Shown here piece by piece: positions 28,553-42,378 of a DNA stretch of 64,000 nt; the stretch's first letter is position 1, and each line of letters opens with the position of its first letter. Origin of the DNA: Spiroplasma floricola 23-6 (GTDB lineage: Bacteria; Bacillota_I; Bacilli_A; Mycoplasmatales; Mycoplasmataceae); assembly GCF_002813555.1 (NCBI RefSeq), contig NZ_CP025057.1:372001-436000 (forward strand), given 5' to 3'. The notes under the pieces are model-generated. The model was not told where the DNA came from and did no database searches. It worked only from the letters and a program-made list of their open reading frames with translations. The translations under genes were made by a program, and so were the position numbers.

Positions 28553-30700
28553 ATGGATTTTACACAAAAACCAGATCCTTTAAATGATCCAGAAATATTA
28601 AGTAAATATACAAGAGATTTAACTAAGGATGCAAAAGAAGGAAAAATAGATCCAATCATTGGTAGAGATGATGAAATTATGAGAGTAATTAGAATTTTAA
28701 GTAGAAAAACAAAAAATAATCCAGTTCTTATAGGTGAACCTGGAGTTGGTAAGACAGCTATAGCTGAAGGTTTAGCTCAACGAATAAATAAAGGAGATGT
28801 TCCTAGTGTATTGAAAGATAAAAAAATTCTTGAACTTGATATGGGAAGTGTTATGGCAGGTGCAAGTTTTTTAGGAGATTATGAGGCAAGAATTAAAGGC
28901 ATTGTAAATGCAATTCAAAAGCAAGAAGGTCAAGTAATTTTATTTATTGATGAACTTCATTTGATAGTTGGAGCAGGAAAAACTGGAAATGGTGGGGGAA
29001 TGGACGTTTCTAACTTGTTAAAACCTTCCCTTGCTAGAGGTGGAATTAAAGTTATTGGAGCTACAACTTTAAAAGAATATAGAGAATATATTGAAAAAGA
29101 TGCAGCTCTTGAAAGAAGATTTCAAAAAGTTATTGTTAGAGAACCAACAATTGAAGAGACTATATCAATTTTAAGAGGTTTAAAGGAAAGATTTGAAACT
29201 TATCATGGAGTTAGAATTCATGATAATGCATTAGTTGCTGCTGCACAATTGAGTGATAGATATATTTCAGATAGATTTTTACCTGATAAAGCAATTGACT
29301 TAGTTGATGAAGCAAGTGCGACAATAAAAACAGAACTTGCATCAGTTCCTACAGAGTTATATCAAATTGATAGAAAAGTTATGCAATTAGAAATTGAAAA
29401 AGCTGCTCTTTCAAAAGAAAAAGATGAAAAATCTCATGAAAGATTAGAACAAGCACAAAAAGAATTAAGTTTATTAAAAGAAAAGCAAACAGAATTCAAT
29501 GATAAATGAAATGCTGAAAAAAAATCTTTAGAGAAAATTAATCAATTTAGGTCAACAATAGATTCTTTAAAAATTGAATTAGAACAAGCGCAAAGTGAAG
29601 CAAATTATCAAAGAGCTGGAGAAATACAATATTCTTTACTTCCAGCTTTAGAAAAACAGTTAGAAGCTGCTTTAGATACTAATAAAGAAAAATTAATTTC
29701 AGAAGAGGTAAATGAAAGTGAAATTGCATCAATTGTATCTAGATGAACTGGAATTGAAATGGAAAATTTAATAGAGAGCGAAAAACAAAAGCTTTTAGGA
29801 TTGAATACACAATTAAAGAAAATGGTTAAAGGTCAAAATCAAGCAATTGAATTAGTATCTGATGCAATTATTAGAAGCAGAAGTGGTATTAAAGATCCAA
29901 ATAAACCAATTGGTAGTTTCTTATTTTTAGGTCCAACAGGAGTTGGTAAAACTGAAGTTGCAAAATCACTTGCAAGAAATTTATTTGGAAGTGAAAAGAA
30001 AATGTTGCGTTTTGATATGTCTGAATACATGGAAAAACATTCAGTTTCTAAATTACTAGGATCTCCTCCAGGATATGTGGGATATGAAGAAGGAGGTAAA
30101 TTAACTGAAGCAGTTAGAAGAGCACCTTATTCAATATTACTATTTGATGAAGTAGAAAAAGCTCATCCTGATGTATTTAATATATTTTTACAAATTTTAG
30201 ATGATGGTAGAGTTACTGATTCACTTGGAAAAACAATAGACTTTAAAAATACAATTATTATTATGACTTCAAATATTGGTTCTGATTATTTAATTTCTAC
30301 TCCTTCAGAATTAATTGATCAAGATGTTTTAAACGAGAAATTAAAGCAATTTTTCAGACCTGAATTCTTAAATAGAATTGACAATATTGTAAACTTTAAT
30401 CCATTATCAAAAGAAGTAGTTAAAGAAATAATTTTAAAAACACTTGATGAGTTAAAAGAAAGAGTTTTTTTAACTCATGAATATATTTTAAATTTTACAG
30501 AACAAACAATTCAAAAAATTTTAGATGAAGGATATGATCAACTTTATGGTGCGCGACCAATTAAGAGATATATTGAAAGAAATATAGAAACTTTAATTGC
30601 AAGAGCAATTGTTGGTGGAGAAATTGAAGAAAAAAGAAATTATGTAATTGATGTAAATGAAGGAAAGTTTATTATAACAACTTCAAATAAATTAAATTAG
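28553..30700 (+). CDS. clpB: ATP-dependent disaggregase ClpB, lacking the N-domain
   Basis: Hexameric AAA+ chaperone that rescues aggregated proteins with DnaK. The 715-residue chain has two ATPase domains: Walker [10 protein letters not shown] (about 61) and GPTGVGKTE (about 460), Walker B ILFIDELH and [11 protein letters not shown], and the conserved substrate-pore and C-terminal [10 protein letters not shown] motifs. A coiled middle domain is present (about 290-400). The N-terminal Clp repeat domain of the usual ~860-residue form is missing; the protein begins just before NBD1. The ATG at 28553 follows AAAGGAGG. The stop TAG lies inside the hrcA CIRCE. Confidence 0.97.
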
Positions 30701-30723
30701 CACTTGATTATTAAGAGTGCTAT
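30697..30723 (+). promoter_or_regulatory. CIRCE operator at the clpB/hrcA junction
   Basis: Half-sites TTAGCACTT (8/9) and GAGTGCTAT (8/9), 9-base spacer. It overlaps the last bases of clpB, 40 bases before the hrcA start, giving autoregulation of the hrcA-grpE-dnaK operon. Confidence 0.9.
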
Positions 30724-30762
30724 TGATAAACTAGATATGTATTGTTATGGAGGTGTTTTTAA

Positions 30763-31782
30763 GTGTTAACAGAACGTCAAGAATTGATATTAAAATCAAT
30801 TATTGAAGAGTATATTAAAATGGCTTTGCCAGTTGGATCTAAAAGAATTCAAGAGGTGTTAACAATTGAAGTTTCTTCTGCAACAATTAGAAATGAATCA
30901 GCATTTTTGGAAGAAAAGGGATTTTTGGAAAAAGCTCATACTTCTTCAGGAAGAGTTCCATCAACAAAAGGTTATAGATATTATGTTGATAATTTAATGG
31001 AATCAAATAATATTGATGATATTAAACTACAAATTGATGAAATTTTTAAAAAAAGAGGATCAACAATTGATGAAATTTTAGAACAAACTTCATTAATTCT
31101 AAGTGAAATGACAAAGTTAGCAACTGTTGTGGCAACCTCTGAACAAAATGATGAGTTGCTATTGTCAAAAGTTGAACTTGTACCCATTTCTTCTAAAACT
31201 GCTATAGTAATCTTTATTATTTCTAATGGAACAATTCAAAATAAAACAATAAATTTAGAATCAGTTTCATTAGAAGAATTAAAGTTATCAATTGATTTAT
31301 TTAATGAAAGATTAATTAATTCAAAAATATCTGAAATTCAAACGAAATCACAAGCAATTATACCTGTATTGAAACAACAAGTTAAAAAATATGAATTTAT
31401 TTTACAAACATTAGTAGGTGCTTTGATTCATACAGACTCTAATAAATCAAAAACAAGGGGAGTTAAATATTTATTGGAAAATCCAGAGTTTAATGATCCA
31501 AACAAAATTAAAAATATTATTGAATTTATTGAAAATGCTTCTCCTTTTGCTTGATTTAATTATCAAAGCAAAACAAATAAACCTGTTGTAGCTATAGGTT
31601 TAGAAACAGGCAATGAAAATGATGATATAGCTGTTATTGGTACTAACTTCCCCACTAAAGGTGGGGGAAAAGGTGCGTTGGCACTAGTTGGTCCTAAAAG
31701 AATTGAATACGATAAGGTATCAAAACTTTTAGAATGAATCAGCAATAAAATTGAAGAAAAATTTTTATTGGAAGGAGAATAA
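30763..31782 (+). CDS. hrcA: Heat-inducible transcription repressor HrcA
   Basis: Repressor that binds CIRCE and is kept active by chaperones. The 339-residue protein has the N-terminal winged helix (LTERQELILKSIIEEYI, VSSATIRNESAFLEEKGFL) and the motif HTSSGRVPSTKGYRYYVD. The start codon is GTG at 30763, supported by GGAGG nine bases upstream and by homology. The stop is 2 bases from grpE. Four CIRCE sites in this window are its likely targets. Confidence 0.97.
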
Positions 31783-31784
31783 TA

Positions 31785-32369
31785 ATGGAAAAACAAAAGC
31801 AAAAAGAAATTTTGAATTTATTTGAAAATGTTAAAAAAGAACTTAAAATAAAATCAAAACATACAAAAGAAAGTAAAGAAGAAAAAGAAGAAGAACTTTC
31901 TGCAATCGAAAAATTGGAATTAGAATTTGTTGCTTTAAATGAAGAAATTGAACAATTAAAAGAAGCAAAATTAATAGCAATTGCTGATAATCAAAATACA
32001 GTTAGAAGATTTCAAAATGAAAGTATTTTAGTTAGAAAATATGGTGGAGAAAAATTAGCTTCAGAGTTAATACCAGCTATTGATATGTTTAGAGGAGTTT
32101 TAAAATCAACTCCAGATAATCCTGAAATTAAAAATTATTTAATGGGATTTGAAATGATCATTAATCAAATAGATCAAGGTTTAACAAATGCTGGTGTTTC
32201 AATGATTAATGTAAAATCAGGAGATGATTTTAATCCAGAATTGCATTCAGCAATTGAACAAATAAAATCAGAAGAATTTGAAACAGGAAAAATTGTAACT
32301 GTTGTTTCAAATGGATATAAATTACATGATAGAGTTATAAAACATGCTGCTGTTAAAGTAGCAGAATAA
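31785..32369 (+). CDS. grpE: Nucleotide exchange factor GrpE
   Basis: Releases ADP from DnaK. The 194-residue protein has a charged N-terminal coiled coil, the segment NQNTVRRFQNE, and the C-terminal beta domain DDFNPELHSAIEQ and KIVTVVSNGYKLHDRVIKHAAVKVA. TGGAAGGAG precedes the start. Length is normal. It lies between hrcA and dnaK. Confidence 0.97.
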   Translation: MEKQKQKEILNLFENVKKELKIKSKHTKESKEEKEEELSAIEKLELEFVALNEEIEQLKEAKLIAIADNQNTVRRFQNESILVRKYGGEKLASELIPAIDMFRGVLKSTPDNPEIKNYLMGFEMIINQIDQGLTNAGVSMINVKSGDDFNPELHSAIEQIKSEEFETGKIVTVVSNGYKLHDRVIKHAAVKVAE

Positions 32370-32373
32370 TTAA

Positions 32374-34203
<1,830 letters not shown>

Positions 34204-34204
34204 T

Positions 34205-34238
34205 TTTAAAAAACAACTGTTAATAGTTGTTTTTTAAA
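34205..34238 (+). terminator. Hairpin between dnaK and dnaJ
   Basis: Perfect 14-bp stem TTTAAAAAACAACT / AGTTGTTTTTTAAA with loop GTTAAT. It lies only 20 bases before dnaJ, so it may reduce rather than abolish dnaJ expression. Confidence 0.85.
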
Positions 34239-34257
34239 GATAGAAATGAGGTACGTT

Positions 34258-35385
34258 ATGGCTAAAAAAGATTATTATGAAATCTTAGGTATTGCAAAAT
34301 CAGCATCAGAAGATGAAATAAAAAAAGCCTATCGTAAATTAGCTAAAAAATACCACCCCGATATTTGCAAAGAACCAAACGCTGAAGAAAAATTTAAAGA
34401 AGCTACTGAAGCAGCTGAAGTACTATTAGATGCAAATAAACGTCAAGCATATGATCAATTTGGTCATGAAGGTTTAAGTGGTATGGGTTCTGGTTTTGGT
34501 GGTTTTAATGGTGGAGGATTTGGAGACTTTTTCTCAAATATGGGGGGAGCAAGCGACTTTTTCTCAGATATTTTCTCTAATTTTTTTGGAGGAAGAGGGG
34601 GAAATTCTTCTAGAAAACGATCATCAAGAGGTAAAGATATTGTAATAAATGTTAGTCTATCACTTAAAGAGTTATTGTTTGGAGTAGATAAAGAAATCAC
34701 CTTAGATTTAATCTCTAAATGTGACGATTGTGATGGAGTGGGAGCAAAAAACAAATCTGATATAGTAGATTGTGAAGTATGTAATGGTCATGGAGTAGTT
34801 ACAATATTACAGGATATGGGTATTGCTAAATTTCAAACTCAACAACCTTGCCCAAAATGTAAAGGACATGGAAAAGAAAATAAAAATCCATGTAAGAGTT
34901 GTAGAGGTGAAGGAACTGTAATAAAAAAAGAAAAAGTTACAATGCCAATACCAAAAGGTTTAACACCAGATCAACAAATTGTTTTAAGAAATGCTGGTAA
35001 TTATTCTGTTGAAGGAGGAGAACGTGGTCATTTATATGCAGACGTTCATTTAAAAGCTTCAAAAAATGTTACTATAGTTAATGACTTTGATATTAAATTT
35101 AAATTTGATATAAGTTATTTAGATGCTCTTCTAGCAAATGAAATTTCAATTAAAACATTAGATGGAGATATTAGTATAAAAATACCAAAAGGAATTAAGA
35201 ACGGTGAAATTATTAATGTCAAAAATCATGGTCTGTACAAAGGTATTAAATCATCACATAGAGGTAATTTATTATTAGAAGTAAATATAGTTATTCCAAA
35301 AGAACTTGATAAAAATGAAAAACAAAAAATAGAAAGTATTTTAAAGTCAACTGATTTTAAAGTTACAAATAATTTAGAAGAATAA
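34258..35385 (+). CDS. dnaJ: Chaperone DnaJ (Hsp40)
   Basis: DnaK co-chaperone, 375 residues. J domain with HPD (residues about 33-35; KKYHPDIC), Gly/Phe-rich linker (about 72-115), four zinc repeats [24 protein letters not shown] and CKSCRGEG, then the C-terminal beta domains. I place the start at ATG 34258; an earlier in-frame ATG at 34246 overlaps the GAGGT ribosome site. No CIRCE precedes it, so it depends on read-through from dnaK or on an unseen promoter. Confidence 0.98.
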   Translation: MAKKDYYEILGIAKSASEDEIKKAYRKLAKKYHPDICKEPNAEEKFKEATEAAEVLLDANKRQAYDQFGHEGLSGMGSGFGGFNGGGFGDFFSNMGGASDFFSDIFSNFFGGRGGNSSRKRSSRGKDIVINVSLSLKELLFGVDKEITLDLISKCDDCDGVGAKNKSDIVDCEVCNGHGVVTILQDMGIAKFQTQQPCPKCKGHGKENKNPCKSCRGEGTVIKKEKVTMPIPKGLTPDQQIVLRNAGNYSVEGGERGHLYADVHLKASKNVTIVNDFDIKFKFDISYLDALLANEISIKTLDGDISIKIPKGIKNGEIINVKNHGLYKGIKSSHRGNLLLEVNIVIPKELDKNEKQKIESILKSTDFKVTNNLEE

Positions 35386-35403
35386 CCTTAGGGTTATTTT
35401 TTT
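35381..35403 (+). terminator. Intrinsic terminator of dnaJ
   Basis: 7-bp stem AATAACC / GGTTATT, loop TTAG, T-run. Confidence 0.88.
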
Positions 35404-35439
35404 GTCAAAAGTATTTATTTTGATTTAAATTAATTATTG

Positions 35440-35445
35440 TATAAT
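35440..35445 (+). promoter_or_regulatory. -10 box before the disordered protein gene
   Basis: TGTATAAT at 35438-35445, 18 bases before the ATG at 35464. Confidence 0.5.
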
Positions 35446-35463
35446 CAATTAGTGGGGGTTTCT

Positions 35464-37921
<2,458 letters not shown>

Positions 37922-37973
37922 TTAGTAAAAAATAAGTTAAAATTAATATTGTTTGAAGAAAGAGGAGTTTTGC

Positions 37974-38603
37974 ATGTTATTAAGTAGTAGTATAAGTACA
38001 ATAGTTATTGGAGTTGTGGTACTAGTTGTTTTAGTATTTGTTATTGTTTCATCAATAACAAGTAAAAAAGCACAAAAAGTTGAGCAACAAAAAAGAAAAA
38101 AAGTTGTTAAAGAAGAAATTAAAAATTATCTTGCAAAAACTCAAAATATTAAAAATATTAAAGTTGAATATGAAAAGGTTTATGCAAGAAAAGGACCAGA
38201 ATATAAATATAGAGATGTGTTTGACGTTGTAGTTCAAATGTATGAACCAAAAACAAATAAATTAATCTCTACTAATGCATATGAAGTAGAAGGTATAACT
38301 ACAAAATCTGGAAAAAATAATTATGTGACTGCATGACAAGTAAATGGTGAAATAGATCTTGAAAATACAAAACGAAGAATAGCTATAGCTGAAAAAAAAG
38401 TAAAACTTACAAAACAAGAAAAAGTTGTACTAAAAAAAGAAGAAAAAGAAAAGGCTATTGAACATAAGATTCAAATTAAAGAAGAAATGAAAAATATTAA
38501 AGAAGAGAAGAAAAATCAAAAAGAAAATAAGGATGCTAATCTTCAAATGGATAAAGCAATCAAAGCAACAGCAGTTAAATTCATACCAAGAAGAAATAAA
38601 TAA
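37974..38603 (+). CDS. Membrane-anchored coiled-coil protein of unknown function
   Basis: A 209-residue protein with one N-terminal membrane helix (residues about 8-28), a globular beta-containing part (about 45-130), and a C-terminal Lys/Glu coiled coil (about 135-190). AGAGGAG is correctly spaced for ATG 37974. One TGA (38334) is Trp. No family recognised. The topology suggests an anchor with a cytoplasmic coiled coil. Confidence 0.75.
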
Positions 38604-38626
38604 CATATTTTTAATATGTTTTTTTC
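38602..38626 (+). terminator. Intrinsic terminator after the anchored coiled-coil gene
   Basis: 8-bp stem AACATATT / AATATGTT, loop TTT, T-run. Confidence 0.82.
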
Positions 38627-38644
38627 TTTAAAAGAGGTGAAAAT

Positions 38645-40732
38645 ATGGCAAATAATATAAAAGTCTCAAAAGAAGACTTTAAAAGATATATGAACGAGTG
38701 TCCCAAAATTGCTTGAATTTTTCATAGTATTAATAATTTTAAACATGTAATTGAATTAAAAAATAAAAAAATAATAGAAACTCATTATAAAGTATCACTT
38801 GATAATGAAGAAGATTGAGATACCTCGTCTGGTTTTAATGCTATTGATTTATATTCAGATCTTTTGGAAAAAAGTGATAATGAATTAACAAAATCAGAAC
38901 TTGCTCAAAAAGAAATACTTATAAAGCAAATGGAAGATATAAATGGTTTTGAAATTTCTGGACTTCCAGCAGAAACTATTGTTGATGGTAATGCTGTTGG
39001 AGAGGCTGCAAGAGAATATTTTATAGAAGAACTTTATAAAGAAAATATAAAAAATAAAACTAATTATGAATATTTAGACTTTCAAGAAAAAAGTTATCAG
39101 GAAAGTATTGAAGAAACTAAAGAAGCATTAAGAGACAATAAGATTAAATATTTATTTGAACCTTCATTTGAGTATATGAATGAAATGTTAAAAGTAAGAT
39201 GTGATATTCTTATTAATCATGGAAATAGACATGTTACAATAGTAGAATTCAAAGCTTCAACTACTTCTAAAGCAGTTCATTTTTTTGATGTAATGTATCA
39301 AAAAAAAGTTCTTGAAAAAAATGGATATATCATTGATGATGTAAAAATTGGTTTAATAAATAAAAATTATGTAAGAGGAATTGGCATAGATGAAAATAGA
39401 TCAAATTTCTCTATAATTTGAAGAAAACTGGATTTTGAAAAAGATATAAAACCATTTTTAAATAATTTATTTATTCCAAAAAGTGATGAGTCAGATTTAA
39501 ATTATAAACAATTAATAAGAATCACAACAAAATTGGAAACTTCTAAAAAAGATGTAGGTATTAATGAAATGATAATTGGTATGGAAGAAAACGGTTTTGA
39601 TTTCGATGAAAAAATCTTAGAAATTTCAAAGTATTTTCAAAACTCAGAAAATATTTTTAGTAAAGAATGTGAAAAAGTGGCTTTTGAATATGCCAAAAAA
39701 TCTTATAAAATGAAAAAAGCAATCTGTCATCATGTTGTTCCTTACTATGATAAAGAAAAATTTAATTTATATGAATTAACAAGTTTTAAACCAAAGGCAG
39801 CAATTATTCATTCTAGAAAATCAGATAATGTTTACATTGAAAATATTTCTAATTTTAAAGATGAATTATTCTTTGACAAGAATAAGCTTTTATTTGGTCA
39901 AGATGAATTAAGAATTTTACAGAATGTTAAAAGTTATTTAAAAAATGGATCACTTTCCCCTGCAGAAATTATTAAGGAAAACTCTTATGATACATTGATT
40001 AATTTATTAAAAGATTATTATAAATATCCCGTTTATATGTATGATTTTGAAACAGTTAAATGAGCTGTTCCTAAATATGATAATTCATGATCTTATGAAC
40101 AAATACCTTTTCAATACTCTATTCATGTAATAAATAATCCAGATTATGATTTTAATGATCCTAAAAATACAATGGAGCATTTAAATTTTATTGCAAATAA
40201 ACAAGAGGATCCAAGACCAGAATTTTTATTTAATTTTGTAAAGAATTGTTTTGCTTACGGCCCTGGAATATATGTTGCTTATAATAAATCATTTGAGAGA
40301 AGTGTTATAAAAAATTTGATCTATTCTTATCCCGAGTTTTCAGCACCTTTAGAATTTATTTACAATAATACGATAGATTTGATGGAATTTTTTAAGAAAG
40401 CAAAAAATAATTGAATTATTTATCATCCTAATTTTAGAGGTTCATATTCAATTAAAAAAACTCAACCAGCTCTAGATCACTCATTGAGTTATAAAGACTT
40501 AAAAATAAATAAAGGAGATAAAGCAAGTCAAACTTTTAGGCAATTTTTAGATAATGTAATCGATCAACAAGAATATGAAATTATTTTAAAAGAAGATATG
40601 CTTAAATATTGTGATAGGGATACTCTAGCTATGATTGTAGTGCTACAAAGAGTTGTAGATATTGTAAAACAATATAATCCTGACTTTATTAAAGATATTA
40701 ATAGACTATTGGAGGAAGAAAAAAATGTATAA
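38645..40732 (+). CDS. DUF2779-type protein, predicted two-domain nuclease
   Basis: A 695-residue protein. The middle of the N-terminal half has a PD-(D/E)xK-like core, as in RecB/Cas4 nucleases: KVRCDILI (Asp at about 187) followed by VTIVEFKAS (Glu-x-Lys at about 200). The C-terminal third (from about 463) has a DnaQ-like 3'-5' exonuclease start, YMYDFETVK, followed by IPFQYSIHV, AYNKSFERSVI and a late CDRDTLAM. This architecture fits what I remember of DUF2779 proteins, frequent in mollicutes. AAAGAGGTG precedes the ATG. It overlaps fmt by 8 bases. No CRISPR or other defence genes flank it. Substrate unknown. Confidence 0.8.
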
Positions 40733-41672
40733 AGTAGTATTTTGTGGAACGCCTCAAATCTCTGTTGAAATTTTAAAGGCTTTAGAAAAACTAAATGTAG
40801 AAATTGTTGGTGTAATTACTCAACCAGATAAGCAAGTTGGAAGGAAAAAAGAAATAAAATTTTCAGAGGTTAAAGAGTATTGTTTAATAAAAAAATATAA
40901 ATTATTTCAGCCTTATAAAATATCTGATATTGAAGAAGAACTGAAAATTTTAAAACCTGATTTCATGTTAACTTGTGCGTATGGACAAATTATTAGTGAT
41001 TCAATTTTAAAATTATTTAAAAATTGTATAAACACTCATGCAAGCATTTTGCCAAAATATCGTGGAGGAAGCCCAATTCAATTTGCAATTATGAATGGAG
41101 AAAAAAAGACTGGTATTTCTCTAATGAAAATGGTTAAAAAAATGGATGCTGGAGAAGTTTATTATCAAGAAGAAATAGATATTGATGAAACTGACGATTC
41201 AGCTACTTTATTTGCAAAAATGGCAGTTCTTGGTAAAAAAATGATTAAAGAAAAATTAATGGATATATTTGATGGTAAAATAGTTGGACAAAAACAAGAT
41301 GAAAGTAAAGTTACTTTTGCATATAATTTAAAAAATGAAGAAGAAAAAATAAATTGAAATAAATCTGCAAATGAAATTAATAATTTTATAAGAGCTTTAA
41401 GTCCAAAACCAATAGCTTTTACTTTCTTCAATAGGGAAAGAATAAAAATTAAAAAGGCTAGAGTTATTAAGAATGAAGAAAATTTAGTAACAATTGATAA
41501 AATATTTTTAAATGGTGAAGTTATTTTAATAGACAAAGAAGGTATTGTAGTAAATACAGGAAATGGCTATTTAAAAATTTTAGAGTTACAAAGACAAGGA
41601 AAAAATATGGTTAAAGCTTCTACTTTTTATGATCCTAATTCAGCAATAAAAATAGGAACAAAATTTGAATAA
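40725..41672 (+). CDS. fmt: Methionyl-tRNA formyltransferase
   Basis: Formylates initiator Met-tRNA using 10-formyl-tetrahydrofolate. The 315-residue protein has VVFCGTPQISVEIL, the catalytic region INTHASILPKYRGGSPIQFAI (Asn-His and SxLP) with the downstream DAGEVYYQEEI, and a C-terminal OB-like tRNA-binding domain. One TGA (41354) is Trp in the family motif INWNKSANEI. Its ATG lies inside the end of the DUF2779 gene. Presence of fmt and trmFO implies a working folate pool. Confidence 0.96.
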
Positions 41673-41704
41673 TTAAATAAAAATATTAGAATCTTTTTAT
41701 TTAA
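41673..41704 (+). terminator. A/T-only hairpin after fmt
   Basis: 11-bp stem TTAAATAAAAA / TTTTTATTTAA; no G-C pairs, so efficiency is uncertain. Confidence 0.5.
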
Positions 41705-41725
41705 AATTAATCTATTATTAGTAAC

Positions 41726-41810
41726 ATATTATACGTTGAAAAACGAAACAAAAATAAGTAAGAATACTTAAAAACTAAGGAGAATAAATTAATAATTTAA
41801 TTTATTTTTT
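41726..41810 (+). ncRNA. Small-RNA-like cassette of unknown nature
   Basis: A -10-like TATTAT (41728-41733) is followed by hairpin CGTT-GAAA-AACG (41734-41745), hairpin TAAGTA-AGAA-TACTTA (41755-41770), the string AAAAACTAAG (41771-41780), and a terminator AATAAATTA / TAATTTATT plus T-run (41783-41810). There is no ORF. The AAAAACTAAG string also follows a hairpin in the candidate RNA at 8320-8450. It may be a riboswitch remnant, a small RNA or chance. Confidence 0.35.
41783..41810 (+). terminator. Intrinsic terminator of the small-RNA-like cassette
   Basis: 9-bp stem AATAAATTA / TAATTTATT, loop ATAATT, six T. Confidence 0.6.
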
Positions 41811-41819
41811 TATATTCTT

Positions 41820-42033
41820 TTATTGTTGTATTCATTTATATAGGATTCAGTCTTTTATGCATTTAAGAAAAGTAATGTAATTTTCTAAATTCTTTATTTT
41901 TTCTTCAATTTCTGTTAATTTATCAATAATATTATTTCTCTCAGTCAATAACATTAATTATATGATATTCAAAAGATTTATATTTGATATTATTAATTGC
42001 AGTTTTTATTATATTTAAAAATATTTTTCTCAT
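41820..42033 (-). pseudogene. Decayed gene fragment on the minus strand
   Basis: Two overlapping short minus-strand frames, 42033-41932 (33 residues, ending IINVIDWEK) and 41954-41820 (44 residues, NNIIDKLTEIEEKIKNLENY...), join into one plausible 70-residue helical C-terminus if one A is removed near 41935. The amino-acid texture (KLTEIEEKIKNLENYITFL) is that of a coiled-coil end such as in MerR-type regulators, but the family is not identifiable. The open frame also extends about 35 bases upstream of 42033. Likely the remains of an inactivated gene. Confidence 0.4.
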
Positions 42034-42053
42034 AATTGGACTGTATTTAGTTT

Positions 42054-42127
42054 TTATAAAAAAAGATATAATTATTTATTTTTAATAAATTCTTATTAAA
42101 AATAATAAAAAAGTATCTTTTTTTTAT
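42054..42127. terminator. Long A/T hairpin, possibly bidirectional terminator
   Basis: AAAAGATA (42061-42068) pairs with TATCTTTT (42114-42121), with further imperfect A/T pairing inside. An A-run precedes and a T-run follows, so it could end transcripts in either direction. It lies between the decayed gene and the riboswitch promoter. Confidence 0.45.
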
Positions 42128-42137
42128 TAATATACCT

Positions 42138-42143
42138 TATAAT
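42138..42143 (+). promoter_or_regulatory. -10 box of the riboswitch leader
   Basis: TATAAT, about 20 bases before helix P1 of the aptamer. No -35 visible. Confidence 0.55.
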
Positions 42144-42162
42144 AAATTTGTAAATAAAGTAA

Positions 42163-42228
42163 GTGCTTTTATAAATCAACATATTGGGTTGATGTTTCTA
42201 CAATGTACCTATACATTTCTAAAGGCAA
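42163..42228 (+). promoter_or_regulatory. Purine-class (guanine or 2'-deoxyguanosine type) riboswitch aptamer
   Basis: The three-way junction fold is visible. P1 pairs TGCTTTTA (42164-42171) with TAAAGGCA (42220-42227). J1/2 is TAA. P2 pairs ATCAAC with GTTGAT around loop ATATTGG. J2/3 is GTTTCTAC (42194-42201), identical to the classical core. P3 pairs AATGT(A) with (T)ACATT around a loop containing CC, which can kiss the GG of loop 2. J3/1 is TC, putting C at the base that reads the ligand (position 74 in the xpt numbering), which predicts guanine-type rather than adenine recognition. Loop 3 is shorter than normal. A terminator follows at once, and the downstream operon imports nucleosides. 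Confidence 0.78.
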
Positions 42229-42238
42229 AAAAATGAAA

Positions 42239-42285
42239 GGAGTAAATTTTTTAATAGGAATTTTAAAAAATTTACTCCTTTTTTT
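42239..42285 (+). terminator. Riboswitch expression-platform terminator
   Basis: Perfect 14-bp stem GGAGTAAATTTTTT / AAAAAATTTACTCC, 12-base loop, seven T. It starts 11 bases after the aptamer and 94 bases before the lipoprotein ATG. Confidence 0.88.
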
Positions 42286-42291
42286 AACAAA

Positions 42292-42297
42292 TATAAT
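42292..42297 (+). promoter_or_regulatory. Possible second -10 downstream of the terminator
   Basis: TATAAT at 42292-42297. If active it would give riboswitch-independent transcription of the transporter operon. Confidence 0.35.
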
Positions 42298-42378
42298 AGC
42301 AAGTAGCTTATTTACACATAATCATTATGAAATATGTTCAAAAAAAACTTAAAGGAAGTTTTGAAAGGAAAAACAAAA

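Noticed and set aside
34464-34754. 96-residue minus-strand ORF rich in Pro
   Set aside because: Antisense of the Gly/Phe-rich linker of DnaJ, which automatically reads as Pro-rich.
38645-40732. CRISPR/Cas4 locus
   Set aside because: The nuclease-like motif alone is not Cas4; no repeat-spacer array or other cas gene is present in the window.
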